NCBI RefSeq assembly: GCF_021462505.1
Contig: NZ_JAKEDV010000009.1
Location: forward strand, 1 to 64,000
DNA length: 64,000 bases
Source of the DNA: Thermus brockianus
Lineage (GTDB): Bacteria; Deinococcota; Deinococci; Deinococcales; Thermaceae
Direction: 5' to 3'
Shown here: positions 1 through 8,443 of the stretch, in pieces
Layout: every line of letters starts with the position of its first letter
How positions within the stretch are numbered: position 1 is the stretch's first letter
The notes under the pieces: model-generated
Databases searched by the model: none
What the model saw: only the letters and a program-made list of their open reading frames with translations
Told to the model about the DNA's origin: nothing
Translations under genes and position numbers: made by a program

Positions 1-761
1 TGCACGCTGTTCTCCTGCAAGGGGTACGGGGCCAAAGCCGGGCCCCGGGCGAGTTCCGGCGAACGCAGAACTGGATTGGCCCCCCGGGGTGCACCCTGGC
101 TGAGGCCCGCTACGTGCCCCCGCCTCCAGGCCCCATGCTGGAAGCCCTAGACGCCTTGGAGCGTTTCTGGCACAGCGACCATGGGCTACCCCCCCTGGTG
201 GAGATAGCCCTGGTACACTACCAGTTTGAGGCTATACACCCTTTCCTGGACGGCAACGGCCGCATTGGTCGCCTCCTGATTACCCTGATGCTCTTGGAGC
301 GGAACCTTTTGCCCGAGCCGGCCTTGTACCTCTCCGCCTATTTTGAGCGTCATAGGAGCCAGTATTACGATCTCCTTCTGCGCGTTAGCCAGACAGGAGA
401 CTGGATGTCATGGATTGTCTTCTTCCTCAAAGGTGTAAAAACCGAGGCGAAGGACGCCACCCAAAAGGCCCAGCGACTCATAGCCCTCCGTCAAAACTGG
501 CGGCAAATCTATCAGGACAAGGGCGGGAGCGCGCACCTCTTAGCCCTGATTGACCTTCTCTTTGAGCAGCCCGTACTTACGGCGTCCATCGTGCGGGAAC
601 GTTTAGAGGTAACCCACGCCTGGGCCATGCGCCTAATAGGGAGGCTTGTGGAAGACGGTATACTCACGCCCCTAAGCCAGGCCCGGCGCAACCGCCTTTA
701 CGGCGCCCGGGAAATCCTGCAAACCCTGGAGGAGCCCAGCCATGCCGAAGAAGCTCATTGA
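1..761 (+). CDS. Fic family protein (5' end outside window)
   Basis: Fic proteins usually transfer AMP or another nucleotide moiety to hydroxyl side chains of target proteins. The open frame enters from the window edge (first whole codon at position 3) and already reads Fic-like sequence before the first ATG at 135 (GVRGQSRAPGEFR). The signature HPFLDGNGRIGRL is at about 240-280, matching the catalytic HxFx(D/E)GNGRxxR motif with all key residues present. The C-terminal part (from about 560) looks like a winged-helix DNA-binding domain, as in many Fic regulators. The stop overlaps the start of the DUF1156 methylase by 20 nt, so the two are probably co-translated. Target and any inhibitory partner are unknown. 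The family call is secure; the link to defence is inferred from its neighbours. Confidence 0.9.
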   Translation, partial: HAVLLQGVRGQSRAPGEFRRTQNWIGPPGCTLAEARYVPPPPGPMLEALDALERFWHSDHGLPPLVEIALVHYQFEAIHPFLDGNGRIGRLLITLMLLERNLLPEPALYLSAYFERHRSQYYDLLLRVSQTGDWMSWIVFFLKGVKTEAKDATQKAQRLIALRQNWRQIYQDKGGSAHLLALIDLLFEQPVLTASIVRERLEVTHAWAMRLIGRLVEDGILTPLSQARRNRLYGAREILQTLEEPSHAEEAH

Positions 762-3576
762 GGTCGCCCTACCCCTCGAGGCCATCAACCGGGAGGCGAG
801 CCGGGAAAAGTCCATCCGCCATGGCCACCCCTCCACCCTGCACCTGTGGTGGGCCAGGCGGCCCCTGGCCGCCGCCCGAGCCGTCCTCTTCGCCAGCCTG
901 GTGGACGACCCCGGGGTCCACCTTCCCCCCGAGGAGGCCCAGCAGGAGCGGGAAAGGCTCTTTGAGCTCCTGGAGCGTCTGGTAAACTGGGATAACGTCA
1001 AAAATCCCCAAGAGGCCCTGAACCCGGGCCAGGGCGTTATCGCCGAGGCCCAGTACGAAATCGCCAAGAGCCTGGCCCGAAGCCTAGGCCAAGCCCCTCC
1101 CGCCTCCAAGGAGGACCGCCCCGCCATAGAGGCCCTCCTTCGCCAAGCCCCGCCCGTGCTGGACCCTTTCGCCGGGGGCGGCACCATACCCCTAGAGGCC
1201 CAGCGCCTGGGCCTTTCCGCCCACGCCGGGGACCTGAACCCCGTGGCCGTCCTCCTCAACAAGGCCCTTCTGGAAATCCCCGCCCGCTTTGCCGGCCTGC
1301 CGCCCGTGAACCCCGAATACCGGGCGAAGGCCAACGCAAGCGACCGCTTCCATGGGGCCCAGGGCCTTGCCTGGGACGTGCGCCACTACGGGGCCTGGAT
1401 GCGGGAAAGGGCCAGGGAGCGCATAGGGCACCTCTACCCCGAGGTGGACGGGAAGACCGTCATCGCCTGGATTTGGGCCCGGACCGTGACCTGCCCCAAC
1501 CCCGGGTGCCGGGCGGAGGCTCCCTTGGTTCGCTCCTTCTGGCTTTCCAAGAAGAAGGGCAAGGAAGCCTTCGTGGTCCCCAAGGTGGCGGGGGGAAGGG
1601 TTTCCTTCCGGGTGGAGCATAAGGGGAAACCCCCCGTGGAGGGCACCATCAACCGCCGGGGCGGGATCTGCCTGGTCTGCGGGAGCGCCATCCCCCTGGA
1701 GCACGTGCGCCAGGAGGGGAAAGCGGGGCGCCTTGGGGCCCGGCTCATGGCCATTGTGGCCGAGGGGCAGGGGGGCCGGAGCTACCATGCCCCGGAGCCC
1801 GAGCACGAAAGGGTAGCTCACAAGGCAAAGCCTGTATGGAAACCTGATACACAGCTTGCCCACGACCCCCGCAACATCTGGTGCACCCAATACGGCCTGA
1901 CTACCCATGCCGACCTGTTCACCCCCCGCCAGCTCGAGGCCCTCACCACCTTCGCCGACCTGGTGGCCGAGGCTAGGGAGAGAGCCTACCAGGACGCCCT
2001 AAAGGCGGGCTTTCCCGATGACGGCGTACCCCTGGCCCAAGGAGGGCGGGAGGCTAGGGCGTATGCGGAGGCGGTCGGTGTGTATCTAGCCCTGGCACTG
2101 AACCACATGACCAATCGTCACAGCACCCTTGCCACCTGGGATGCTAGTCGGGATAACGTGCGAAGCGTATTTGCCCGCCAAGCCCTCCCCATGACCTGGG
2201 ACTTCGCCGAGGCCAACCCCTTCGGAGAAGCCACGGGCGCTTGGGAAGGCATGGTGGACTGGGTAGCCCGCGCCCTAGAGGCCCTTCCCGCCCACCCCCC
2301 TGGCCAGGCCCGCCAGGTGAACGCCACGGAATCGGTGAACGGGGTGCCCTCCCCGCCCCTCATCTCCACCGACCCCCCTTACTACGACAACATCAGCTAC
2401 GCCGCCCTCTCGGACTTCTTCTATGTCTGGCTCCGGAGAACCTTGAAAGACACCTACCCCGAGCTTTTCCGTACCCTTCTCGTGCCCAAGGAGGAGGAGC
2501 TCATCGCCGACCCCTACCGGCACGGGGGCAAGGAGGCCGCCAAGCGCCGCTTTGAAGAGGGCATGCGCCAGGTCTTCCGCCACCTGCGCGCCAAGGCCCA
2601 CCCGGACTACCCCCTAAGCCTCTACTACGCCTTCAAGCAACAGGAGGTGGACGAAGAGGGGCAAGAAGAGGAGGGAACCCCCCAGGTGGCCTCCACCGGA
2701 TGGGAAACCTTCTTGCAGGGCCTGGTGGACGAGGGCTTCCAGATAACCGCCACCTGGCCCATGCGCACGGAGCTCGCCAACCGCCCCCGGGGCCAGGGAG
2801 CAAACGCCCTCGCCTCCTCCATCGTCCTGGTCTGCCGCCCGCGCCCGCAAGGGGCCCCCAGGGCGACCCGGCAGGACTTCCTCCGGGCCTTGCGTCAAGA
2901 GCTCCCCGAGGCCCTAAGGGCACTCACCCAAGGGAGCATCCCCCCTGTGGACCTGGCCCAAAGCGCCATCGGGCCCGGCATGGCCGTCTTCAGCCGCTAC
3001 GCCGCCGTCTTGGAGCCGGATGGTCGCCCCCTTTCCGTGCGGGAAGCCCTGGCTCTCATCAATCAGGTCCTGGACGAGTTCCTGGCCGAGGAGGAGGCGG
3101 AGTTTGACCCCGACACCCGCTTCGCCATTGCCTGGTACGAGCAGTACGGCTACGAGGAAGGCCCCTATGGGGACGCCGAAACCCTAGCCAAGGCCAAGAA
3201 CGTGGCCGTGGCGGGCCTGGTGGAGGGGGGTATCCTCCATGCCAAGGGCGGCAAGGTGCGGCTCCTCCGCCCCGAGGAATACCCCGAGGACTGGGACCCC
3301 AGCGCCGATAAGCGCCCCTCCGTCTGGGAAGCGGCCCACCACCTCATCCGCCTTCTGGCCGGGCCTGGGGAAAGCGCCGCCGCGGCTCTCCTCGCCAGGC
3401 TCGCTGGGAACCTGCAAGAGGGGGCGAGGGCCCTCGCCTACCGGCTTTACCAGATCGCCGAGCGCGAAGGCCGAGCGGAAGACGCCCTGAACTTCAACCT
3501 GCTGGCGGGAAGCTATGGGCACTTGGCACTGGAGGCCGCAAAGCGTAAGGGGGTCCAGGAAAGGCTTTTTGGCTAG
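742..3576 (+). CDS. DUF1156 DNA methylase (COG1743-like)
   Basis: A large protein (944 aa) of the DUF1156/COG1743 type, predicted to methylate adenine in DNA. The N-terminus carries the DUF1156 signature (SIRHGHPSTLHLWWARRPLA, residues about 29-48). A SAM-binding motif LDPFAGGGT lies near residue 139 and the catalytic DPPY motif in TDPPYYDNISYAALSDFF near 542. CPNPGC (about 250) and CLVC (about 309) probably form a zinc ribbon. The ATG at 742 follows GGAGGAG at a good distance and lies within the end of the Fic gene. In other genomes this family occurs beside DUF499 ATPases in phage-defence clusters; here the DUF499 gene lies 1.5 kb downstream. No restriction nuclease domain was recognised in the window, so whether it restricts or only modifies is open. 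Confidence 0.88.
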   Translation: MPKKLIEVALPLEAINREASREKSIRHGHPSTLHLWWARRPLAAARAVLFASLVDDPGVHLPPEEAQQERERLFELLERLVNWDNVKNPQEALNPGQGVIAEAQYEIAKSLARSLGQAPPASKEDRPAIEALLRQAPPVLDPFAGGGTIPLEAQRLGLSAHAGDLNPVAVLLNKALLEIPARFAGLPPVNPEYRAKANASDRFHGAQGLAWDVRHYGAWMRERARERIGHLYPEVDGKTVIAWIWARTVTCPNPGCRAEAPLVRSFWLSKKKGKEAFVVPKVAGGRVSFRVEHKGKPPVEGTINRRGGICLVCGSAIPLEHVRQEGKAGRLGARLMAIVAEGQGGRSYHAPEPEHERVAHKAKPVWKPDTQLAHDPRNIWCTQYGLTTHADLFTPRQLEALTTFADLVAEARERAYQDALKAGFPDDGVPLAQGGREARAYAEAVGVYLALALNHMTNRHSTLATWDASRDNVRSVFARQALPMTWDFAEANPFGEATGAWEGMVDWVARALEALPAHPPGQARQVNATESVNGVPSPPLISTDPPYYDNISYAALSDFFYVWLRRTLKDTYPELFRTLLVPKEEELIADPYRHGGKEAAKRRFEEGMRQVFRHLRAKAHPDYPLSLYYAFKQQEVDEEGQEEEGTPQVASTGWETFLQGLVDEGFQITATWPMRTELANRPRGQGANALASSIVLVCRPRPQGAPRATRQDFLRALRQELPEALRALTQGSIPPVDLAQSAIGPGMAVFSRYAAVLEPDGRPLSVREALALINQVLDEFLAEEEAEFDPDTRFAIAWYEQYGYEEGPYGDAETLAKAKNVAVAGLVEGGILHAKGGKVRLLRPEEYPEDWDPSADKRPSVWEAAHHLIRLLAGPGESAAAALLARLAGNLQEGARALAYRLYQIAEREGRAEDALNFNLLAGSYGHLALEAAKRKGVQERLFG

Positions 3577-3618
3577 AGCAGCCGAGGATGGCACGGAGGT
3601 TAGCCTTGACTAACTATC

Positions 3619-4005
3619 TTGGGGGTAATAACATGGGGGCGTGAGGTGGGGCGATACCAGGTGGTCTTCTACCAAGACCCCAAAGGGCGCGAACCTTTTC
3701 GCGAGTGGCTTGAGGAACTGAAGCGCTTTCGCCCCCACCTCCACCAGTTGGCCATGCGCCTTCTTAGGGAACTTCAAGAGCTTGGTACCGACGAAATGCG
3801 GCCACCCAAGGTCAAATCCTTCCGCCGCAAGGGCGTGCTGATTCACGAGCTTCGCAAACTCACCCAGGAAGGCGCCATGCGCATTTACTTTCTTCGTCTG
3901 GGTTCCACCTTTTTGGTCGTGGCTGGAGAGCTCAAGAAGGAGGACCAACCCGACAAGCGCCTTTTGGACCTTGTCGTCCGGGCTCACAGGGAAGAGGTGA
4001 ACTGA
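3619..4005 (+). CDS. HigB/RelE-type toxin (Gp49-like)
   Basis: A 128-aa protein of the phage-derived Gp49-like/HigB family, which cleave mRNA, usually on the ribosome. Diagnostic stretches are YQDPKGREPFREWLEELK near the N-terminus, VKSFRRKGVLIHELR in the middle, and RIYFLRLGSTFLVVAGELKK (the RelE-fold core strand). The open frame begins at a TTG (3619), but GTG at 3646, directly before GRYQVVFYQDP, is an equally good start and gives a more usual length of 119 aa. The Xre antitoxin gene starts 3 nt after the stop, toxin first as in higBA loci, and a SecB-like gene follows. This suggests a toxin-antitoxin-chaperone operon. The gene sits between the DUF1156 and DUF499 genes. Confidence 0.85.
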   Translation: MGVITWGREVGRYQVVFYQDPKGREPFREWLEELKRFRPHLHQLAMRLLRELQELGTDEMRPPKVKSFRRKGVLIHELRKLTQEGAMRIYFLRLGSTFLVVAGELKKEDQPDKRLLDLVVRAHREEVN

Positions 4006-4007
4006 GT

Positions 4008-4424
4008 ATGCCTAGGGGCACTAATTTTGCAGAATACTTCAAGGAGGTCATGCAGGACCCCGAGGAGCGGCGGCTCTATCGGGAGGTTTTGGAGGAGGAG
4101 CTGCGGGAGCTTCTTACCTACCTGCGGGACCACCGGGGGTTCACCCAGGAGGAAGTAGCCCAGCGCCTTGGGGTTTCCCGTAGCCGCATTAGCCAGCTGG
4201 AAACCGCTGCGGGGCTTTCCCTTACCCTGGAAACCCTGGCCCGGTACGCCCAGGCTTTGGGCCTTTCCTTGCGGCTTGAGTTCGCTGACGAAAGCGGCGA
4301 GGTGCTTGCCCGCTACAGCCTCTCCCCAGATGAGCCCCTGGAAACGGGCGCCGCAAGTTGGGCCCATGTGAGTGTGGACTCCCTGTATCCCCCTCCGAAA
4401 GAGGCTTCCTCCTTCGCCGCCTAA
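4008..4424 (+). CDS. Xre-family antitoxin (HigA-like)
   Basis: A 138-aa cro/C1-type HTH protein. The helix-turn-helix FTQEEVAQRLGVSRSRISQL lies at about residues 45-64, followed by LTLETLARYAQALGLSLRLE, as in HigA antitoxins. It should bind the HigB-like toxin encoded 2 nt upstream and repress the operon. After the DNA-binding core comes a tail of some 40 residues containing GAASWAHVSVDSLYPPP. In known toxin-antitoxin-chaperone systems the antitoxin has such a C-terminal extension (ChAD) that makes it dependent on a SecB-like chaperone, and a SecB-like gene follows 3 nt downstream. The antitoxin call is firm; the chaperone-dependence role of the tail is inference. Confidence 0.85.
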   Translation: MPRGTNFAEYFKEVMQDPEERRLYREVLEEELRELLTYLRDHRGFTQEEVAQRLGVSRSRISQLETAAGLSLTLETLARYAQALGLSLRLEFADESGEVLARYSLSPDEPLETGAASWAHVSVDSLYPPPKEASSFAA

Positions 4425-4427
4425 ACC

Positions 4428-4988
4428 ATGGCTAGCAAATCGGAAACCATCCGCGAGCTTTACAGGAAGGGAAAAAGCGTTTCAGAAATAGCTAAGGAGC
4501 TCGGGCTGTCGTACCAACGGGTTTACAACACCCTGCGCAGGGCGGGCCTCCTCCAGCCCAAGGGCACCCCATCCGAAACGGAGGTGGACCCTAAGGCCTA
4601 CGGCCGCTTTATTGAGGGCTTGGAAATCCTGTCCGTGGAGCTTGTGGAGGTCCAAGCCAAGTTGGAGCGCCCTCCTCAGAAGGGGAAGCCCCTGGAGCCC
4701 GTGCTCACCCCTCTAAAGGCGTTTGGACCCGACAAAATAGAGGGCGGATTTAAAGCCGGTCTGGAACTCCACCTTGACATCAAGGACGCCCTTGGCAGTT
4801 TTGGTTTTCTGAAGCTCCGCGTAGCCGCCACCTACCAAAGCGCCCACTTCCCCGAAGGGGCTTTTTTCCAAACCTTCAGCCAACGAAACCTGCCCCTAAA
4901 CCTCTGGCCCTACCTCCGCCTTTACGTGGACTTTCTAACCAGCCAGATGGGGCTCCCACGTTTGGTGCTTCCCGTGCTAAAGCTTTAA
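4428..4988 (+). CDS. SecB-like chaperone with N-terminal HTH
   Basis: A 186-aa protein in two parts. Residues about 1-45 form a resolvase/Xre-like HTH (KSVSEIAKELGLSYQRVYNT). The remainder resembles SecB: predicted beta strands, then the pattern NLPLNLWPYLRLYVDFLTSQ with MGLPRLVLPVLKL at the C-terminus, matching the SecB helix and the following LP...L segment. SecB-like proteins in TAC modules fold and protect a chaperone-addicted antitoxin. The gene lies 3 nt after the Xre antitoxin and is the third gene of the toxin-antitoxin unit, which supports that role. A DNA-binding domain fused to a SecB-like fold is unusual and could let the chaperone join operon regulation. The SecB assignment rests on pattern recognition only; the alternative is an unknown HTH regulator. 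Confidence 0.65.
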   Translation: MASKSETIRELYRKGKSVSEIAKELGLSYQRVYNTLRRAGLLQPKGTPSETEVDPKAYGRFIEGLEILSVELVEVQAKLERPPQKGKPLEPVLTPLKAFGPDKIEGGFKAGLELHLDIKDALGSFGFLKLRVAATYQSAHFPEGAFFQTFSQRNLPLNLWPYLRLYVDFLTSQMGLPRLVLPVLKL

Positions 4989-5002
4989 CGCGAGGTGCGT
5001 TT

Positions 5003-5026
5003 GGCCAGGGGCGCTTCCTCCTGGCC
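5003..5026 (+). repeat. Short inverted repeat upstream of DUF499 gene
   Basis: GGCCAGG (5003-5009) and CCTGGCC (5020-5026) form a 7-bp stem with a 10-nt loop in the 52-nt gap between the SecB-like gene and the DUF499 gene. It could be an attenuator, a weak terminator of the TAC module or an operator. There is no T-run after it. Confidence 0.35.
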
Positions 5027-5040
5027 GATATGCTTTTACT

Positions 5041-8000
5041 ATGGCGCTCAGCAACCGCGAAATCGTGGGGCGTGGGCTGGACCTCCTGAAGGAGGCCCTT
5101 AAGCCCTTCGTGGAACAGGAGTACCGCAGGGTCTACAAGGAGGACTGGGCCAAGGAGATGGCGGAGGTCCTGAGGGGGGACCGCTACTCCCTCCAAGACC
5201 CGGACACCCAGGCCCTCCTCAAGCTCATGGACTACCGCTGGGCCGAGGTCTTTGACGAGAAGCTCGGCCGCTGGGGCCGGACGCTGGTCAAGGAGCTCAT
5301 AGAGGTACGCAACCGCTGGGGCCACCAGAACGCCTTCAGCCTCGAGGACGCCCACCGGGCCCTGGATAGCATCACCCGCCTCCTGGAGATGATCGCCGCC
5401 GAGGAAGCCCGGGAAACCGGGCGCATGGCCCGCGAGCTCCTCAGGCGGCGCTACGAAGAGGACGCAAGGCGCGAGGCCGAGCGCCGGGTAAGCGAACCCA
5501 CCCAGGTTTTGGCCCCTAGAGGCCTTCCCCCTTGGCGGGAGGTGGTCACGCCCCACCCCGACGTGGCCTCGGGCCGCTACAGCGAGGCGGAGTTCGCCGC
5601 CGACCTGGCCCAGGTTCACAAGGGGGAGGCTGGCCCCGAGTACGGCGACCCGGAGGAGTTCTTCCGCCGCACCTACCTGACCCAAGGGCTTTCCCGCCTC
5701 CTCCAAAGCGCCCTTAGGCGCCTCTCCGGCGAAGGGGGCGACCCCGTGGTGGAGCTCCAGACCGCCTTCGGGGGCGGCAAGACCCACTCCATGCTGGCCC
5801 TTTACCACCTCTTCGGCGGCCGGGTGGACCCCAAGGAGGTGCCGGGGCTGGAAGACCTCTTGGCCCAGGCGGGCATAACCCAGGTGCCCGTGGCCCGCCG
5901 CGCCGTCTTCGTGGGCACCGCCTTCAGCCCCGCCCGCACCCACCTCAAGCCCGAAGGCATCACCGTGCGCACCCTCTGGGGGGAAATCGCCTACCAGCTT
6001 GGGGGCGTGGAGGGCTACCGCATGGTGGAGGAGGAAGACCAGAAGGGGGTGGCCCCGGGCTCGGACGTGCTCAAGGCGCTCTTTGACCGCTTCAGCCCCG
6101 CCCTCATCCTCATTGACGAGTGGGTAGCCTTTCTTCGCAACCTCTACGGGGAAACGGACCTGCCCGCCGGCACCTTTGACCAAAACCTCACCTTCGCCCA
6201 GGCCCTTACCGAGGCGGCCAAGCGGAGCTCCCGTACCCTGGTGGTGGCCTCCTTGCCCGCTTCCGATATGGAGGTGGGGGGAAGCGGCGGGCGGGAGGCC
6301 CTCATCCGCCTGCAAAACGTGGTGGGGAGGCTGGAGTCCGTGTGGCAACCCGCCACCCAGGACGAAGCCTACGAGATCGTCCGCCGCCGCCTCTTTCTTC
6401 CCCTTTCGGAAGAAGGGTACCGCCAGCGGGACGCCGTGGTGCGGGAGTTTATGCGCTACTACCGGGAAAACAAGGGCGAGTTCCCCAGCGAGGTCCTGGA
6501 GCCCGATTACGAGCGCCGCATGAAGGCGGCCTATCCCATCCACCCCGAACTCTTTGACCGGCTCTACGAGGACTGGTCCACCCTCGAGGGCTTCCAGCGC
6601 ACCCGGGGGGTCCTCCGCCTTATGGCCTTCGTGGTCCACACCCTCTGGACCCGGGGCGACCCTTCCCTTCTCATTCTCCCAGGGAGCCTACCCCTAGACG
6701 CCGGAGGACCTCGGTATGAGCTCGTCCGCCACCTCTCCCGCTACCAGGAGGGCTTTGACCAGGTGGTGGACGCCGACATAGACGGCCCCAACGCCAAGGC
6801 CCTCATCCTGGAGCGGGAGCGCCCCGCCCTGGCCCGCCACCACGCCGCCCGCAGGGTGGCCCGTGCGGTCTTCCTCGCCACCGCCCCCGCCGCTGCAAGC
6901 CCGGGCCAGGCCCACCGCCCCAAGGGCGTGCAGGGGGTGCGGGTGAAGCTGGGGGTGGCCCAGCCCGGGGAAAGCCCCTCCCTCTTCACCGACGCCCTAA
7001 AGGCCCTTTCCGACCGCCTCACCTACTTCCACGCCGAGGGGGACCGCTACTGGTTTGAAACCCGTCCTAGCCTGAACCGCCTGGCCCAGGACCGGATGGC
7101 CTCCCTGGACGAGCACGAGGCCATGGCGGAAATCCTCTCCCGCCTCCAGGCCTGGGCCAGGGCCCGCCCCGCCCTCTTCCAAGCGGTCCACGCCGCCCCC
7201 TCGGGAAGCGGGGACATGCCCGACGAACCCGCCTTGCGTCTGGTAGTCCTGCCCCCCACCGCTCCCTACGCCAAGGAGAACTCCGAAGCGGAGCGGCTCG
7301 CCCGGGAAATTCTGGAGCGCCGGGGCCAGGCCCCGAGGCTTTACCGGAACACCCTCCTTTTCCTCGCCGCCGAGGCCACCCTGGTACCCGACCTAATAGA
7401 AGCGAGCCGCCGTTACCTGGCCTGGAAGTCCATCCTGGAGGACAAGGAGCGGCTTAACCTGGGCCAGGCGGACGTGCGCCAGGTGGAAGCCCGGGTGAAG
7501 GAGGCGAGCGAAACGCTTGACCTGCGCCTAGAAGAGGCCTACCGCCACCTCCTGGCCTTCCACCAACCCGATCCCAAGGCCCCCCACCTGGAGCTGAGCG
7601 CCATCCGCCTCCTGGGTAGCGGCAAACCCCTGGAGCGGGCGGCGGCCAAGGCGAAGAACGAAGGCCTGGTCTACACGGAGTGGCACCCTAACTTCTTGGA
7701 AGAAACCTTGACCAAGCACGGCTTCTTCGCCGCCAAGGACGGGGAGCTCTCCCTAAGCTGGCTCTGGGAGGCCTTCGCCTCTTACCCCTACCTGCCCAAG
7801 CTCAAGGACGAGGAGGTCCTCCTCCGTGCGGTTAGGGAGGGCGTTCAGGAAGGGCTTTTCGGCTACGCCGACCGGAAAGGGGAGAGGGCCAGGGTGTTCC
7901 TTCGGGAACCCGTCACGCCTAACCTCTCCGGGTATCTCCTGGAGCGAGAGCGGGCCGAAGCCTTGCTGGGGCAAGAGAAGGGGCGGGACGGAGGAACCTC

Positions 8001-8313
8001 AGGCCCTCCGCCGACGGTGATAGATCCCCACAAAGACGTTGGCCCAGCCCCCAGCCCCGCCCCGTCCATCTCCGCCGAGCCCAGGCCCCGCCGCTATTAC
8101 CTGAAAAAGGAGGTGCACCCCGCCGACCTGGTAAGGGACGCAAGCCTTGTGGCCGAAGAGATCGTCCGCCACCTGGCGGGGGAGCCCGGGGTGCGGGTGA
8201 GGGTGGTCCTCGAGGTGCAGGCGGAGGCCGAGGAGGGCTTTTCCAAGGAACTCCAACGGGTTTTGCGGGAGAATAGCCCCCACATCAGCCACGATTACAG
8301 CCTGGAAGACTAG
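5041..8313 (+). CDS. DUF499 AAA-type ATPase, defence-associated
   Basis: A 1090-aa protein of the DUF499 family. The P-loop TAFGGGKTHSML is near residue 240 and the Walker B strand ALILIDEW near 354. The first 150 residues are helical and may be a regulatory or Swt1/HEPN-like region, but no motif was clear there. The C-terminal 350 residues are charged, with a low-complexity proline-rich linker near 985-1010 (PSPAPSISAEPRPRR). DUF499 proteins accompany DUF1156 methylases in predicted phage-defence clusters and are thought to act as the ATP-driven motor or sensor; no biochemical role is established from this sequence. The usual further partners (DUF3780 protein, helicase/PLD nuclease) are not present downstream, since the B12 genes follow on the other strand. 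Confidence 0.88.
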   Translation: MALSNREIVGRGLDLLKEALKPFVEQEYRRVYKEDWAKEMAEVLRGDRYSLQDPDTQALLKLMDYRWAEVFDEKLGRWGRTLVKELIEVRNRWGHQNAFSLEDAHRALDSITRLLEMIAAEEARETGRMARELLRRRYEEDARREAERRVSEPTQVLAPRGLPPWREVVTPHPDVASGRYSEAEFAADLAQVHKGEAGPEYGDPEEFFRRTYLTQGLSRLLQSALRRLSGEGGDPVVELQTAFGGGKTHSMLALYHLFGGRVDPKEVPGLEDLLAQAGITQVPVARRAVFVGTAFSPARTHLKPEGITVRTLWGEIAYQLGGVEGYRMVEEEDQKGVAPGSDVLKALFDRFSPALILIDEWVAFLRNLYGETDLPAGTFDQNLTFAQALTEAAKRSSRTLVVASLPASDMEVGGSGGREALIRLQNVVGRLESVWQPATQDEAYEIVRRRLFLPLSEEGYRQRDAVVREFMRYYRENKGEFPSEVLEPDYERRMKAAYPIHPELFDRLYEDWSTLEGFQRTRGVLRLMAFVVHTLWTRGDPSLLILPGSLPLDAGGPRYELVRHLSRYQEGFDQVVDADIDGPNAKALILERERPALARHHAARRVARAVFLATAPAAASPGQAHRPKGVQGVRVKLGVAQPGESPSLFTDALKALSDRLTYFHAEGDRYWFETRPSLNRLAQDRMASLDEHEAMAEILSRLQAWARARPALFQAVHAAPSGSGDMPDEPALRLVVLPPTAPYAKENSEAERLAREILERRGQAPRLYRNTLLFLAAEATLVPDLIEASRRYLAWKSILEDKERLNLGQADVRQVEARVKEASETLDLRLEEAYRHLLAFHQPDPKAPHLELSAIRLLGSGKPLERAAAKAKNEGLVYTEWHPNFLEETLTKHGFFAAKDGELSLSWLWEAFASYPYLPKLKDEEVLLRAVREGVQEGLFGYADRKGERARVFLREPVTPNLSGYLLERERAEALLGQEKGRDGGTSGPPPTVIDPHKDVGPAPSPAPSISAEPRPRRYYLKKEVHPADLVRDASLVAEEIVRHLAGEPGVRVRVVLEVQAEAEEGFSKELQRVLRENSPHISHDYSLED

Positions 8314-8353
8314 CCCCGGCCCCACCCCCGCCAACCTGGGGCCGGGGCTTTCC
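8314..8353 (+). terminator. Rho-independent terminator after DUF499 gene
   Basis: A perfect 10-bp GC stem, CCCCGGCCCC (8314-8323) and GGGGCCGGGG (8338-8347), starts right after the stop codon and is followed by CTTTCCTT. It lies between convergent genes and may also serve the leftward cob operon. Confidence 0.75.
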
Positions 8354-8443
8354 TTCAACGAGGACGCCTAGGCGGCCCCGCAGGAAACGGGCGGGAAACC
8401 GAACTCCTCTGGCTCCCATCCTCTACCCCAACAGGGGGTAGGT

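Noticed and set aside
8354-8443. Second cobalamin riboswitch near the cobB end
   Set aside because: No B12 box or GCCGCAACGG-like core; the position is downstream of cobB, not upstream of an operon.
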